Shown piece by piece: positions 1 through 5,046 of a stretch of 6,107 nt of DNA. The DNA is from DATAYA01 sp036272815 (lineage in GTDB: Bacteria > Pseudomonadota > Alphaproteobacteria > Acetobacterales > Acetobacteraceae). The notes beneath the pieces are model-generated. The model searched no databases. It worked only from the letters and a program-made list of their open reading frames with translations, and had not been told where the DNA came from. Position numbers and translations under genes: made by a program. The stretch lies in NCBI GenBank assembly GCA_036272815.1, contig DATAYA010000272.1:1-6107 (forward strand), written 5' to 3'. Positions within the stretch are counted from its first letter, which is position 1. Every line of letters begins with the position of its first letter.

Positions 1-316
1 CAACACCACGCGGTTCCTGCGCCGGACCCGGCCGGACTCCGTGCAGCTTGCGTATTTCGTCCCCTATCCCGGCACGCCGTTCTTCGACGAGCTGAGCAAG
101 TCGGGCGAGCTTGGCGATCTCGGCGCGCTCGACTGGGAGGATCTCGGCTCCTTCACCGGCCCGGTGCTGCCGTCGCGGCACATGAGCACGGCCGAGATCC
201 GCCGCGCCCGGCACCGCATCGCCGTGGACTGGCAATTCACGCTGACCGACCGCGTCATGACGAAGCTGAAGCGCACGGTCGGCCTCGCGCCCGCCCCGAA
301 GGCGGCGGCGGCCTAA
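1..316 (+). CDS. Radical SAM protein, C-terminal fragment (5' end outside window)
   Basis: The reading frame is open from the left edge (first full codon at base 2) to TAA at 314-316, giving the last 104 residues. It has the segment PDSVQLAYFVPYPGTPFFDE. A hydrophobic strand followed by PYPGTP and an acidic residue is typical of the end of the radical SAM barrel in B12-binding-domain radical SAM proteins. After it comes a WEDLGSFTGPVLPSRHMS stretch and an arginine-rich helix, as in the C-terminal tails of that group, then a short Ala/Pro-rich end. The CxxxCxxC iron-sulfur motif and any cobalamin domain would lie upstream and cannot be seen, so the reaction is unknown. Such proteins often sit in glycan, lipid or natural-product clusters, and here the stop is 12 bp before a glycosyltransferase in the same direction. 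A start within the window (GTG at 41) would split the barrel strand and is unlikely to be real. Confidence 0.72.
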   Translation, partial: NTTRFLRRTRPDSVQLAYFVPYPGTPFFDELSKSGELGDLGALDWEDLGSFTGPVLPSRHMSTAEIRRARHRIAVDWQFTLTDRVMTKLKRTVGLAPAPKAAAA

Positions 317-328
317 GCGGGGGCAGGC

Positions 329-1483
329 ATGGCCCGGTCAGCGCCGAGAGGGGACCCGGCCGGCCGCGCCCGCATCGCGTTCCTGAACAACCAGGGCCTC
401 GACGCGATCGGCGGCGGCGTCACCATCCTGCGCCATCTCGTCGCGGCCCTGGCACCCGCCCACGACGTCACCGTGCTCTCCCACGATCAGCCCGGCGCGG
501 CACCGGACGGCGTGCGGCAGATCGTCCTGGAGCGTCCCGCTTCACCCCGCGGACCGCTCTGGCGCGTGGCGCCGCTGCACCGCGCCCGGCAGCTTGCCCG
601 CAGCAACGTGCCGCCGGCGCTGCGGGAGGCCGACCTCGTGGTGGCACTCGACCCGCATTTCGCGGGCATGCTGCGACGGGTGAAGCCACGGCGGCTGGTC
701 TATCTGTCGCTCTCCTGCGTGCCGCGGCAGGAGTGGTTCGCAGCGTCGGGCGGCCAGGCGGGCCTGCGCTTCCTGCAATATGCGTGGCTGGAGCGGCGGA
801 TGGCGCGGCTGGCCGGCCGCACCGTGGTGGCGAGCGAGACGCACGCGGCCGAGCTGCGGCGCTGGGAGGCGATGCCCGGCTTGCGGCCGCTCGTGCTGCA
901 CCCGGCCTTCCCGGCGGAATCCGCGCCCGCGCCGCGGCGCGAGAACGCGACGGTCACGGTGCTCAGCGCGGGCCGGCTGGAGCGCGGGAAGCATCTCGGC
1001 GCCGTGCTCGACCTGGCGGCGCAACTGACGGACCTGCCGTGCCGCTTCGTCATCGCGGGCGGCGGGCCGGAGCTGGGCCGGCTGCAAGCCCGCGCGGCGG
1101 CGGTCGGCGTGAGCGACCGGGTGACGTTCGCGGGTCCGGTCGCGAGCCTTGGCCCGTTGCTTGCCGAAGCCGGCCTGTTCCTGCACACCTCGCGCTACGA
1201 GAGCTTCGGCATCGCCCCGTTCGAGGCGATGCGCGCGGGCGTGCCGCCGGTCTGCGCCAAGGGCGACGTGATCGGCTGCCGGGAGATCATGCAGGACGGG
1301 GTGGATTCCGTGTTCGTCGATTTCGGCCGGCCGGGGGCGGTGGCCGCGCTCCGGCATCTCGTCTTGGACCGGCCCGCGCGGGAGCGGATGGGGGCGGCGG
1401 CGCGGGCGACCGCTACGCGGGTGCTCGCGCAGAATTACGCGGCACGGTTCGGCGCCACTCTCGACGAGATGCTGGCCCGATGA
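329..1483 (+). CDS. Glycosyltransferase family 4 (GT-B fold)
   Basis: This 384-residue protein should transfer a sugar from an activated nucleotide donor to a growing glycan at the cytoplasmic face of the inner membrane. The N-terminal acceptor domain begins with strand RIAFLNNQG (about 14-23) and a glycine-rich turn, IGGGVTILRHL (27-37), as in GT4 enzymes. The C-terminal donor domain starts near 208 with VTVLSAGRLERGKHL, which holds the conserved Arg216 and Lys221 of the family. FVIAGGGPE (240-248) follows, then HTSRYESFGIAPFEAMRAGVP (286-306), with the EX7E motif at Glu291 and Glu299 that contacts the donor. Length is usual for the family and there is no signal peptide or clear membrane helix. 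The ATG at 329 follows a weak purine-rich site (GGGGG at 319-323) and lies 12 bp after the upstream stop. The stop overlaps the next start. Donor and acceptor cannot be predicted; membership of a surface-polysaccharide operon is inferred from neighbours. Confidence 0.93.
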   Translation: MARSAPRGDPAGRARIAFLNNQGLDAIGGGVTILRHLVAALAPAHDVTVLSHDQPGAAPDGVRQIVLERPASPRGPLWRVAPLHRARQLARSNVPPALREADLVVALDPHFAGMLRRVKPRRLVYLSLSCVPRQEWFAASGGQAGLRFLQYAWLERRMARLAGRTVVASETHAAELRRWEAMPGLRPLVLHPAFPAESAPAPRRENATVTVLSAGRLERGKHLGAVLDLAAQLTDLPCRFVIAGGGPELGRLQARAAAVGVSDRVTFAGPVASLGPLLAEAGLFLHTSRYESFGIAPFEAMRAGVPPVCAKGDVIGCREIMQDGVDSVFVDFGRPGAVAALRHLVLDRPARERMGAAARATATRVLAQNYAARFGATLDEMLAR

Positions 1484-2478
1484 GCCGGCGTGGGGAGTTC
1501 AATCCGGAGCTCTTCGCCTTCGACCCGGCGCAAGCCTATGCCTGGCGTGTGTTCGACCGCTTCACGGTCGGCACGATCACGTTCAATCGGCTGGAGCACA
1601 CGCGCAAGTTCTTCGACGGCCTGCTGCGGCACACGCACACGCCGATCGAGATCATCGTCGTGGACAACGCCAGCACCGATGGCACGGTGGAATACCTGCG
1701 CGATCTCGCCGCCCGGACGGAGCGGTTCCGCCTCGTCGAGAACAGCCGCAACGTGGGCAAGGGGCGGGCGCTGCTGCAGATCCGCGACATGCTCGCGGAC
1801 GGGCTGGCCGTGCTGTTCGACAACGACATCGAGATCCTGTCGAACTACTGGGACGTCCACCTGCTCAAGGCGTTCCACGCGGCGCGGCTGCGGCTCGGAT
1901 CGGCGGAGGTCGCGTTCGGGCTGCGCCTGCTCAATTGCGAGGAATACGGGTTCCGCTTCGCCGGGCGGCGCGAGGTGCTGCCGATCCCCGCCGCGCGGAA
2001 CGCGCCGCCGCGCAGCTCCTACGCGGCCACGAGCAAGGACAGTACGGAGCGCGACCGGCTGCTCGACGAGGAGGTGGTGGTCGGCTGGACCGAGTTCCTG
2101 CTCGGCGGCTGCACGGCGCTGCCGGTCGCGGTGTTCAAGCGGGTCCGGCTGGAAGAGCTGTATCCGATGCGGCTCGGCGGCGAGGACCCGTTCATGTCGG
2201 CGGAGCTGCGCCGGATGGGCATCCCCTTCGGCTATATCGAGAACGGTCCCGTCGCCCGGCACAATGACTGGCCCTACACCGAGGCGAAGGTCGCACTCTA
2301 CGAGCGGCTGACGCGCGAGCGCGCGGTGACGGACCTGCCCTACCTGCGCCGGGCGCTGCGCGACCGCTGGCGCCGCCTCGCCGCGCGCCTCGATGCGGCA
2401 AAGCGCGGGTCTGCCCAGAGCGGGTCTGCCCAGGGCGGGTCTGCCCAGGGCGGGTCTGCCCGGGCACGAAAGACCTGA
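1480..2478 (+). CDS. Glycosyltransferase family 2 (GT-A fold)
   Basis: This 332-residue protein is an inverting, metal-dependent sugar transferase by family. The N-terminal nucleotide-binding part has FTVGTITFNRLEHT (28-41) and IEIIVVDNASTDGTVEYL (56-73), the classic GT2 strand plus Asp. VLFDNDIEI (111-119) supplies the DXD metal and donor-binding motif. FLLGGCTALP (206-215) and LGGEDPFMSAELRRMG (232-247) follow, the latter carrying the ED motif expected to include the catalytic base, with His261 beyond it. The start is the ATG at 1480. It overlaps the preceding TGA as ATGA, implying translational coupling, and lies just before the conserved fold. The same frame is open further upstream to 733, but that part shadows the GT4 gene. 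The last ~25 residues are not part of the enzyme fold: they form a GSAQG-type repeat encoded by a 15-bp tandem repeat. The sugar added is unknown. Confidence 0.92.
   Translation: MSRRGEFNPELFAFDPAQAYAWRVFDRFTVGTITFNRLEHTRKFFDGLLRHTHTPIEIIVVDNASTDGTVEYLRDLAARTERFRLVENSRNVGKGRALLQIRDMLADGLAVLFDNDIEILSNYWDVHLLKAFHAARLRLGSAEVAFGLRLLNCEEYGFRFAGRREVLPIPAARNAPPRSSYAATSKDSTERDRLLDEEVVVGWTEFLLGGCTALPVAVFKRVRLEELYPMRLGGEDPFMSAELRRMGIPFGYIENGPVARHNDWPYTEAKVALYERLTRERAVTDLPYLRRALRDRWRRLAARLDAAKRGSAQSGSAQGGSAQGGSARARKT
2406..2465 (+). repeat. 15-bp tandem repeat, four copies, in the 3' end of the GT2 gene
   Basis: The unit CGGGTCTGCCCAGGG occurs at 2406-2420 (ending AGAG instead of AGGG), 2421-2435 and 2436-2450 (identical to each other), and 2451-2465 (identical for the first 11 bases, then diverging). 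Because the unit is a multiple of three it keeps frame, encoding GSAQS, GSAQG, GSAQG and GSAR just before the stop at 2476-2478. The near identity of the copies points to recent expansion by replication slippage. The encoded tail is small, polar and probably disordered. Confidence 0.95.
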
Positions 2479-2499
2479 AGCTCCACCCAGTCTCGATCC

Positions 2500-2506
2500 A
2501 GGAGGT
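2500..2506 (+). promoter_or_regulatory. Strong ribosome binding site for the methyltransferase gene
   Basis: AGGAGGT lies 5 nt before the ATG at 2512, a near-perfect match to the anti-Shine-Dalgarno sequence. It fixes the methyltransferase start at 2512, rather than an earlier in-frame codon, and suggests independent, efficient initiation after the 33-bp gap that follows the GT2 stop. Confidence 0.85.
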
Positions 2507-2511
2507 GCGTC

Positions 2512-3234
2512 ATGGGATCGGAGAAGTCCGGCCGCAGACCGGGCGCTGCCCTGCGCAAGCTGGTGCGGGCCGTGCCGGGTGCCGCGATCGCCGAGCGCGT
2601 CATGCGCGACCACCTGCTGGCCGACCTCACGCGGCGCCGGCGGTTCACGGATCGGTACACCCGCAACTATTGGCGCGACCCGGAATCCCGTTCCGGCCGC
2701 GGATCAAGCCTCGCCGAGACGGAGGCGATCCGTGCGGCGCTGCCGAGCCTGTGCCGCCGGCTCGGCGTGCATTCGCTGCTGGACATCCCGTGCGGCGACT
2801 TCAACTGGATGGGCCTCCTCGCCCTGGAAGACGTCAGCTACACCGGCGCGGACATCGTGGCCGCACTCGTGGACGCCAACCGGCAGCGCTACGGGCGGTC
2901 CGGCCGAAGCTTCATCGTCATGGATATCGCGCGGAGCGTGCCCGGGCGCTTCGACCTGATCCTGTGCCGGGACCTGATGGGCCACCTGCCCGACCGCGAC
3001 ATCAGGCGCGTCCTGCGCAACCTGCGCCGCAGCGGCTCCGCCTGGCTGCTGACGACGACCTTCCCCGAACGGACGCGCAACGAGGACCTGCACGGCCGCG
3101 ACTGGCGCCCGGTGAACCTGCAATTGCCGCCGTTCGCCTGGCCTCCGCCGACCGCCATGATCCGCGAGGACTGTCCGGAACCGGGCTATCAGGACAAGAG
3201 CCTGGGGCTGTGGCGCCTGGCGGAGCCGGGTTGA
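2512..3234 (+). CDS. Class I SAM-dependent methyltransferase
   Basis: This 240-residue protein should transfer a methyl group from S-adenosylmethionine; the acceptor is probably a sugar or glycan, judging by its neighbours. Motif I is LLDIPCGDFNWM (89-100), an unusual DxPCGD version of the SAM-binding loop that also appears in methyltransferases found beside glycosyltransferases. The acidic end of strand 2 is in YTGADIV (110-116, Asp114), MDIA (137-140) is the next SAM-contacting strand, and FDLILCRDLMGHLPDRDI (147-164) is the motif IV region. WLLTTTFPERTRNEDLHGRDWR (178-199) and a Pro-rich NLQLPPFAWPPP (202-213) follow, ending in DKSLGLWRL (228-236). The first ~60 residues are basic, which might help association with a membrane or nucleotide-linked substrate, but no hydrophobic segment is present. 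The gene follows the GT2 stop by 33 bp, has a strong ribosome binding site and is the last gene of the + strand run. O-methylation of a glycan residue is an inference. Confidence 0.88.
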   Translation: MGSEKSGRRPGAALRKLVRAVPGAAIAERVMRDHLLADLTRRRRFTDRYTRNYWRDPESRSGRGSSLAETEAIRAALPSLCRRLGVHSLLDIPCGDFNWMGLLALEDVSYTGADIVAALVDANRQRYGRSGRSFIVMDIARSVPGRFDLILCRDLMGHLPDRDIRRVLRNLRRSGSAWLLTTTFPERTRNEDLHGRDWRPVNLQLPPFAWPPPTAMIREDCPEPGYQDKSLGLWRLAEPG

Positions 3235-3282
3235 TCCCACGGCCACGGGCGCGAGGGACGCGCCGCCGACGCAGCGGGATCA
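3232..3282. other. Convergent intergenic junction with inverted repeat, possible weak bidirectional terminator
   Basis: The methyltransferase (stop 3232-3234, +) and pdxY (stop 3280-3282, -) converge with 45 bp between them. TGATCCC at 3232-3238 and GGGATCA at 3276-3282 form a perfect 7-bp inverted repeat that includes both stop codons. A smaller hairpin, GCGCG at 3249-3253 pairing with CGCGC at 3259-3263 around a 5-nt loop, lies inside. No run of T follows either arm, so a standard intrinsic terminator is not supported. Transcription may instead end by Rho, or by collision of the two transcripts. Confidence 0.35.
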
Positions 3283-4140
3283 GCGCCGGCTCGCGATCGG
3301 AACCGCAGCGAACTTCCGGCTCGGCGAGACGATCTCGTCCTGTGCTGCGACCAGCGCCAGCTCGCGCGCGCCGGCTTCCATCGTCGCCCGCAGCACCCCA
3401 TGCAGCGCGCTCGCCGCCGCCTCCAGCGCCGCGCGCGCATCGCCGGTGCGGAGGCGATGGAACAGGAACAGGGCGGCGATCGCATCGCCGGTGCCGTTCA
3501 TCCGCACCGGCAGCCGCGGCGTGCGCAGCAGGTGCGCCGCCCCGCCCTCCGAGACCAGGAGGTCGATCGCGTCATCGGGCGTCGCCTCGGTGTGCAGGCT
3601 GGTGACGAGGATCGTCTGCGGGCCGGCCGCGTGCAGCCGGGCGACGGCGCGGAGCGCATCGGCGAGCGTCGCGCAGCGCGCGCCCGTCAGCCGCTCCAGC
3701 TCGAAATGGTTCGGCGTCAGGATGTCGGCGGCGGGAGCGGCGCGCTCGCGCAGGAAATCCTCGATGCCGGGCCGGACATAGACGCCTTCCTCGACGTCGC
3801 CGATCACCGGGTCGCAGGCCCAGATCGCGCGCGGATTGGCCGCGCGAACGCGTCCGGCGGCATCGAGGATCGCCTCGCCGATCGCCGCATCTCCCATGTA
3901 GCCGCTGAGCAGCGCGTCGCATGCCGGCAGCACGCCGCGCGCCGCGATGCCGTCCACCAGCGCGCGCACCGAGGCGCCGGAGAACACCTCGCCGGTCCAG
4001 TGCCCGTAGCCGGTGTGGTTGGAGAACTGCACGGTCTGGATCGCCCATACCTCGGCGCCGAGACGTTGCAGCGGAAAAGCCGCAGCGGCGTTGCCGACAT
4101 GGCCGTAGGCGACCCAGGACTGAATCGAGAGGATGTTCAC
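3280..4140 (-). CDS. pdxY: Pyridoxal kinase, PdxY type (PfkB/ribokinase superfamily)
   Basis: This 286-residue protein should phosphorylate pyridoxal with ATP to make pyridoxal 5'-phosphate in the vitamin B6 salvage pathway, in the cytoplasm. From its start the sequence follows E. coli PdxY (about 287 residues, recalled) closely in order: NILSIQSWVAYGHVGNAAAAFP (2-23), VQFSNHTGYGHWTG (37-50), LLSGYMGD (77-84), ACDPVIGD (108-115), ILTPNHFELERLTG (140-153), and the anion-hole motif NGTGDAIAALFLFHRL (215-230) with the presumed catalytic base Asp219. The GTG at 4140 was chosen because the conserved fold starts there and it gives the family length. The frame stays open upstream to 4245, but using the ATG at 4182 would add non-conserved residues and overlap the preceding gene. 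It lies 22 bp after the SDR stop in the same direction, so the two are probably one transcript. Its ribosome binding site is weak, which may mean coupling to the SDR. Confidence 0.93.
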   Translation of the reverse strand: MNILSIQSWVAYGHVGNAAAAFPLQRLGAEVWAIQTVQFSNHTGYGHWTGEVFSGASVRALVDGIAARGVLPACDALLSGYMGDAAIGEAILDAAGRVRAANPRAIWACDPVIGDVEEGVYVRPGIEDFLRERAAPAADILTPNHFELERLTGARCATLADALRAVARLHAAGPQTILVTSLHTEATPDDAIDLLVSEGGAAHLLRTPRLPVRMNGTGDAIAALFLFHRLRTGDARAALEAAASALHGVLRATMEAGARELALVAAQDEIVSPSRKFAAVPIASRR

Positions 4141-4162
4141 CGGCGCCCCGTCAAGCGCCCCG

Positions 4163-4909
4163 TCACGCGCAGCGCCCGCCATCGACCGGCAGCAAGGTGC
4201 CGGTGAGAAACGAAGACGAATCCTCGGCGAGGAACACGCAGGCATTGGCGATGTCGGCGGGCGTGCTCATCCGCCCGAGCGGGATCGAGGCGATGAAGCG
4301 GGCGCGTGCCTCCGGCGTGTCGGGCACGCCCATGAACTCGGCGAGGAGGCCGGTGGCGCCCATGACCGGGCAGACGGAATTGACGCGGATGTTGTCGGCG
4401 GCAAGCTCCGTCGCCATGCACATCGTCATCGTGTTCACCGCCCCCTTGGTGCCGTTGTACCAGACGAGGCCCGGTCGCGGGCGGATGCCGGCGGTGCTGG
4501 AGATGTTGATGATCGACCCGCCGCGGCCCTGCGCGCGCAGCACCGGAACCGCGGCCTGCGCCATCCAGTAGAGCGATTTCACGTTCACCGCGTAGATGCG
4601 GTCGAACGTCGCCTCTTCGACCTCCAGCATCGGCCGGTTGCGGTGCGTGGTGCCGGCGTTGTTCACCACGACGTCGAGCCCGCCCAGGCGATCGACGGCG
4701 GCGGCGACCATCGCGCGCACGTCCGCACCGACGCTCACGTCGCCGCCGACCGCGAGGCCGCCGGTTTCGGCAGCCACGCGTTCGGCGGCGGCAAGGTTCA
4801 GGTCGGCCGCGACGACGCGCGCACCCTCGGTGGCGAACCGGCGGGCGATGCCTTCGCCGAAGCCGCTGCCGGCGCCGGTTATCAGCGCGATCTTGCCTTG
4901 CAGGCGCAT
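4163..4909 (-). CDS. Short-chain dehydrogenase/reductase (SDR, classical type)
   Basis: This 248-residue protein should be an NAD(P)-dependent oxidoreductase acting on a hydroxyl or carbonyl group. It has the full classical SDR set: cofactor loop TGAGSGFGEG (11-20), Asp36 at the end of strand 2 (favouring NAD over NADP), GDV (56-58), NNAG (83-86), Asn109, catalytic Ser138 in INISSTAG (134-141), and Tyr151 and Lys155 in YNGTK, followed by the PVMGATG turn (181-187) and the C-terminal FLTGTLLPVDGG (234-245). No catalytic residue is missing and length is typical. The ATG at 4909 has GGGAGG 6 nt upstream. An in-frame TTG at 4966 would extend it into the palindromic spacer and lacks homology. It is the first gene of a likely two-gene operon with pdxY and is transcribed away from an Old Yellow Enzyme gene. 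The substrate is unknown; glucose/3-oxoacyl-ACP-type labels would be guesses. Confidence 0.92.
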   Translation of the reverse strand: MRLQGKIALITGAGSGFGEGIARRFATEGARVVAADLNLAAAERVAAETGGLAVGGDVSVGADVRAMVAAAVDRLGGLDVVVNNAGTTHRNRPMLEVEEATFDRIYAVNVKSLYWMAQAAVPVLRAQGRGGSIINISSTAGIRPRPGLVWYNGTKGAVNTMTMCMATELAADNIRVNSVCPVMGATGLLAEFMGVPDTPEARARFIASIPLGRMSTPADIANACVFLAEDSSSFLTGTLLPVDGGRCA

Positions 4910-4915
4910 GGGTTG

Positions 4916-4921
4916 CCTCCC
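4916..4921 (-). promoter_or_regulatory. Ribosome binding site that sets the SDR start
   Basis: On the - strand GGGAGG ends 6 nt before the ATG at 4909. This spacing supports 4909 as the start over the in-frame TTG at 4966, which has no comparable site and lies inside the GC-rich palindrome. Confidence 0.75.
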
Positions 4922-4951
4922 GGAACGTGATCGGGAAGGGTAGCAAGTCTT

Positions 4952-5023
4952 GGGGCGCTGCCCCAAACCCGCCCCCGGGGTCTGGGGCCTTCCGGCCCCG
5001 GCGGGGTCGAGGGGCAGCGCCCC
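4952..5023. repeat. 72-bp GC-rich imperfect palindrome in the divergent SDR/OYE spacer
   Basis: The ends are exact inverted copies: GGGGCGCTGCCCC at 4952-4964 and GGGGCAGCGCCCC at 5011-5023. Inside, CCCGCC at 4968-4973 pairs with GGCGGG at 5000-5005, and a tip hairpin pairs GGGGCC 4984-4989 with GGCCCC 4994-4999 around TTCC. Together these give 25 paired positions plus a 10-nt bulge at 4974-4983. Each end can also fold by itself; the left one extends to a 7-bp stem, TTGGGGC 4950-4956 with GCCCCAA 4960-4966. Both flanking genes start rather than stop here, so it is not the terminator of either. It resembles a REP-type dispersed palindrome; copy number elsewhere in the genome cannot be seen. 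Confidence 0.8.
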
Positions 5024-5046
5024 CGGCTTTCTTCCGGAGCACCCGA

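Larger units (their letters stand above)
4910..5046. promoter_or_regulatory. Divergent spacer that must contain promoters for both the SDR-pdxY pair and the OYE gene
   Basis: The two start codons, 4909 (-) and 5047 (+), are 137 bp apart and face away from each other. Any local promoters or operator must therefore lie in this stretch, unless they lie inside the coding regions. I cannot identify a convincing -35/-10 pair on either strand, nor a clear operator other than the palindrome. The ribosome binding site of the + gene is GGAG at 5036-5039. Confidence 0.5.

Noticed and set aside
733..1479. Upstream extension of the GT2 reading frame, which would give a 581-residue protein
   Set aside because: The added part is Arg/Gly/Ala-rich, has no recognisable fold and lies over the well-supported GT4 gene. 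The conserved GT2 fold begins just after the ATG at 1480.
2406..2465. The short direct repeats as a CRISPR array
   Set aside because: The 15-bp units are directly adjacent with no spacers and lie in frame inside a coding sequence.
1435..2613. Long open frame on the - strand opposite the GT2 gene (392 residues)
   Set aside because: Antisense shadow typical of high-GC DNA. The composition is Arg/Ala/Pro-rich with no motifs, and the + strand carries a complete GT2.
2505..3605. Open + strand frame across the methyltransferase and into the pdxY 3' end (366 residues)
   Set aside because: It is out of frame with the motif-bearing methyltransferase and consists of Arg/Pro/Ala low complexity. It also crosses the convergent junction.
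3400..4206. Open + strand frame opposite pdxY (268 residues)
   Set aside because: The opposite strand encodes a full-length PdxY with all family motifs. This frame has none.
4141..4245. N-terminal extension of pdxY from codons at 4245 or 4182
   Set aside because: It would overlap the SDR 3' end and add residues absent from the PdxY family. The GTG at 4140 gives the family length.
4910..4966. N-terminal extension of the SDR from the TTG at 4966
   Set aside because: The added 19 residues precede the normal SDR start (MRLQGKIALITG) and lie in the palindrome. The ATG at 4909 has a good ribosome binding site.
4952..5023. The palindrome as an intrinsic terminator
   Set aside because: It lies between two divergent starts, so no gene in the window ends there, and there is no T tract after either arm.
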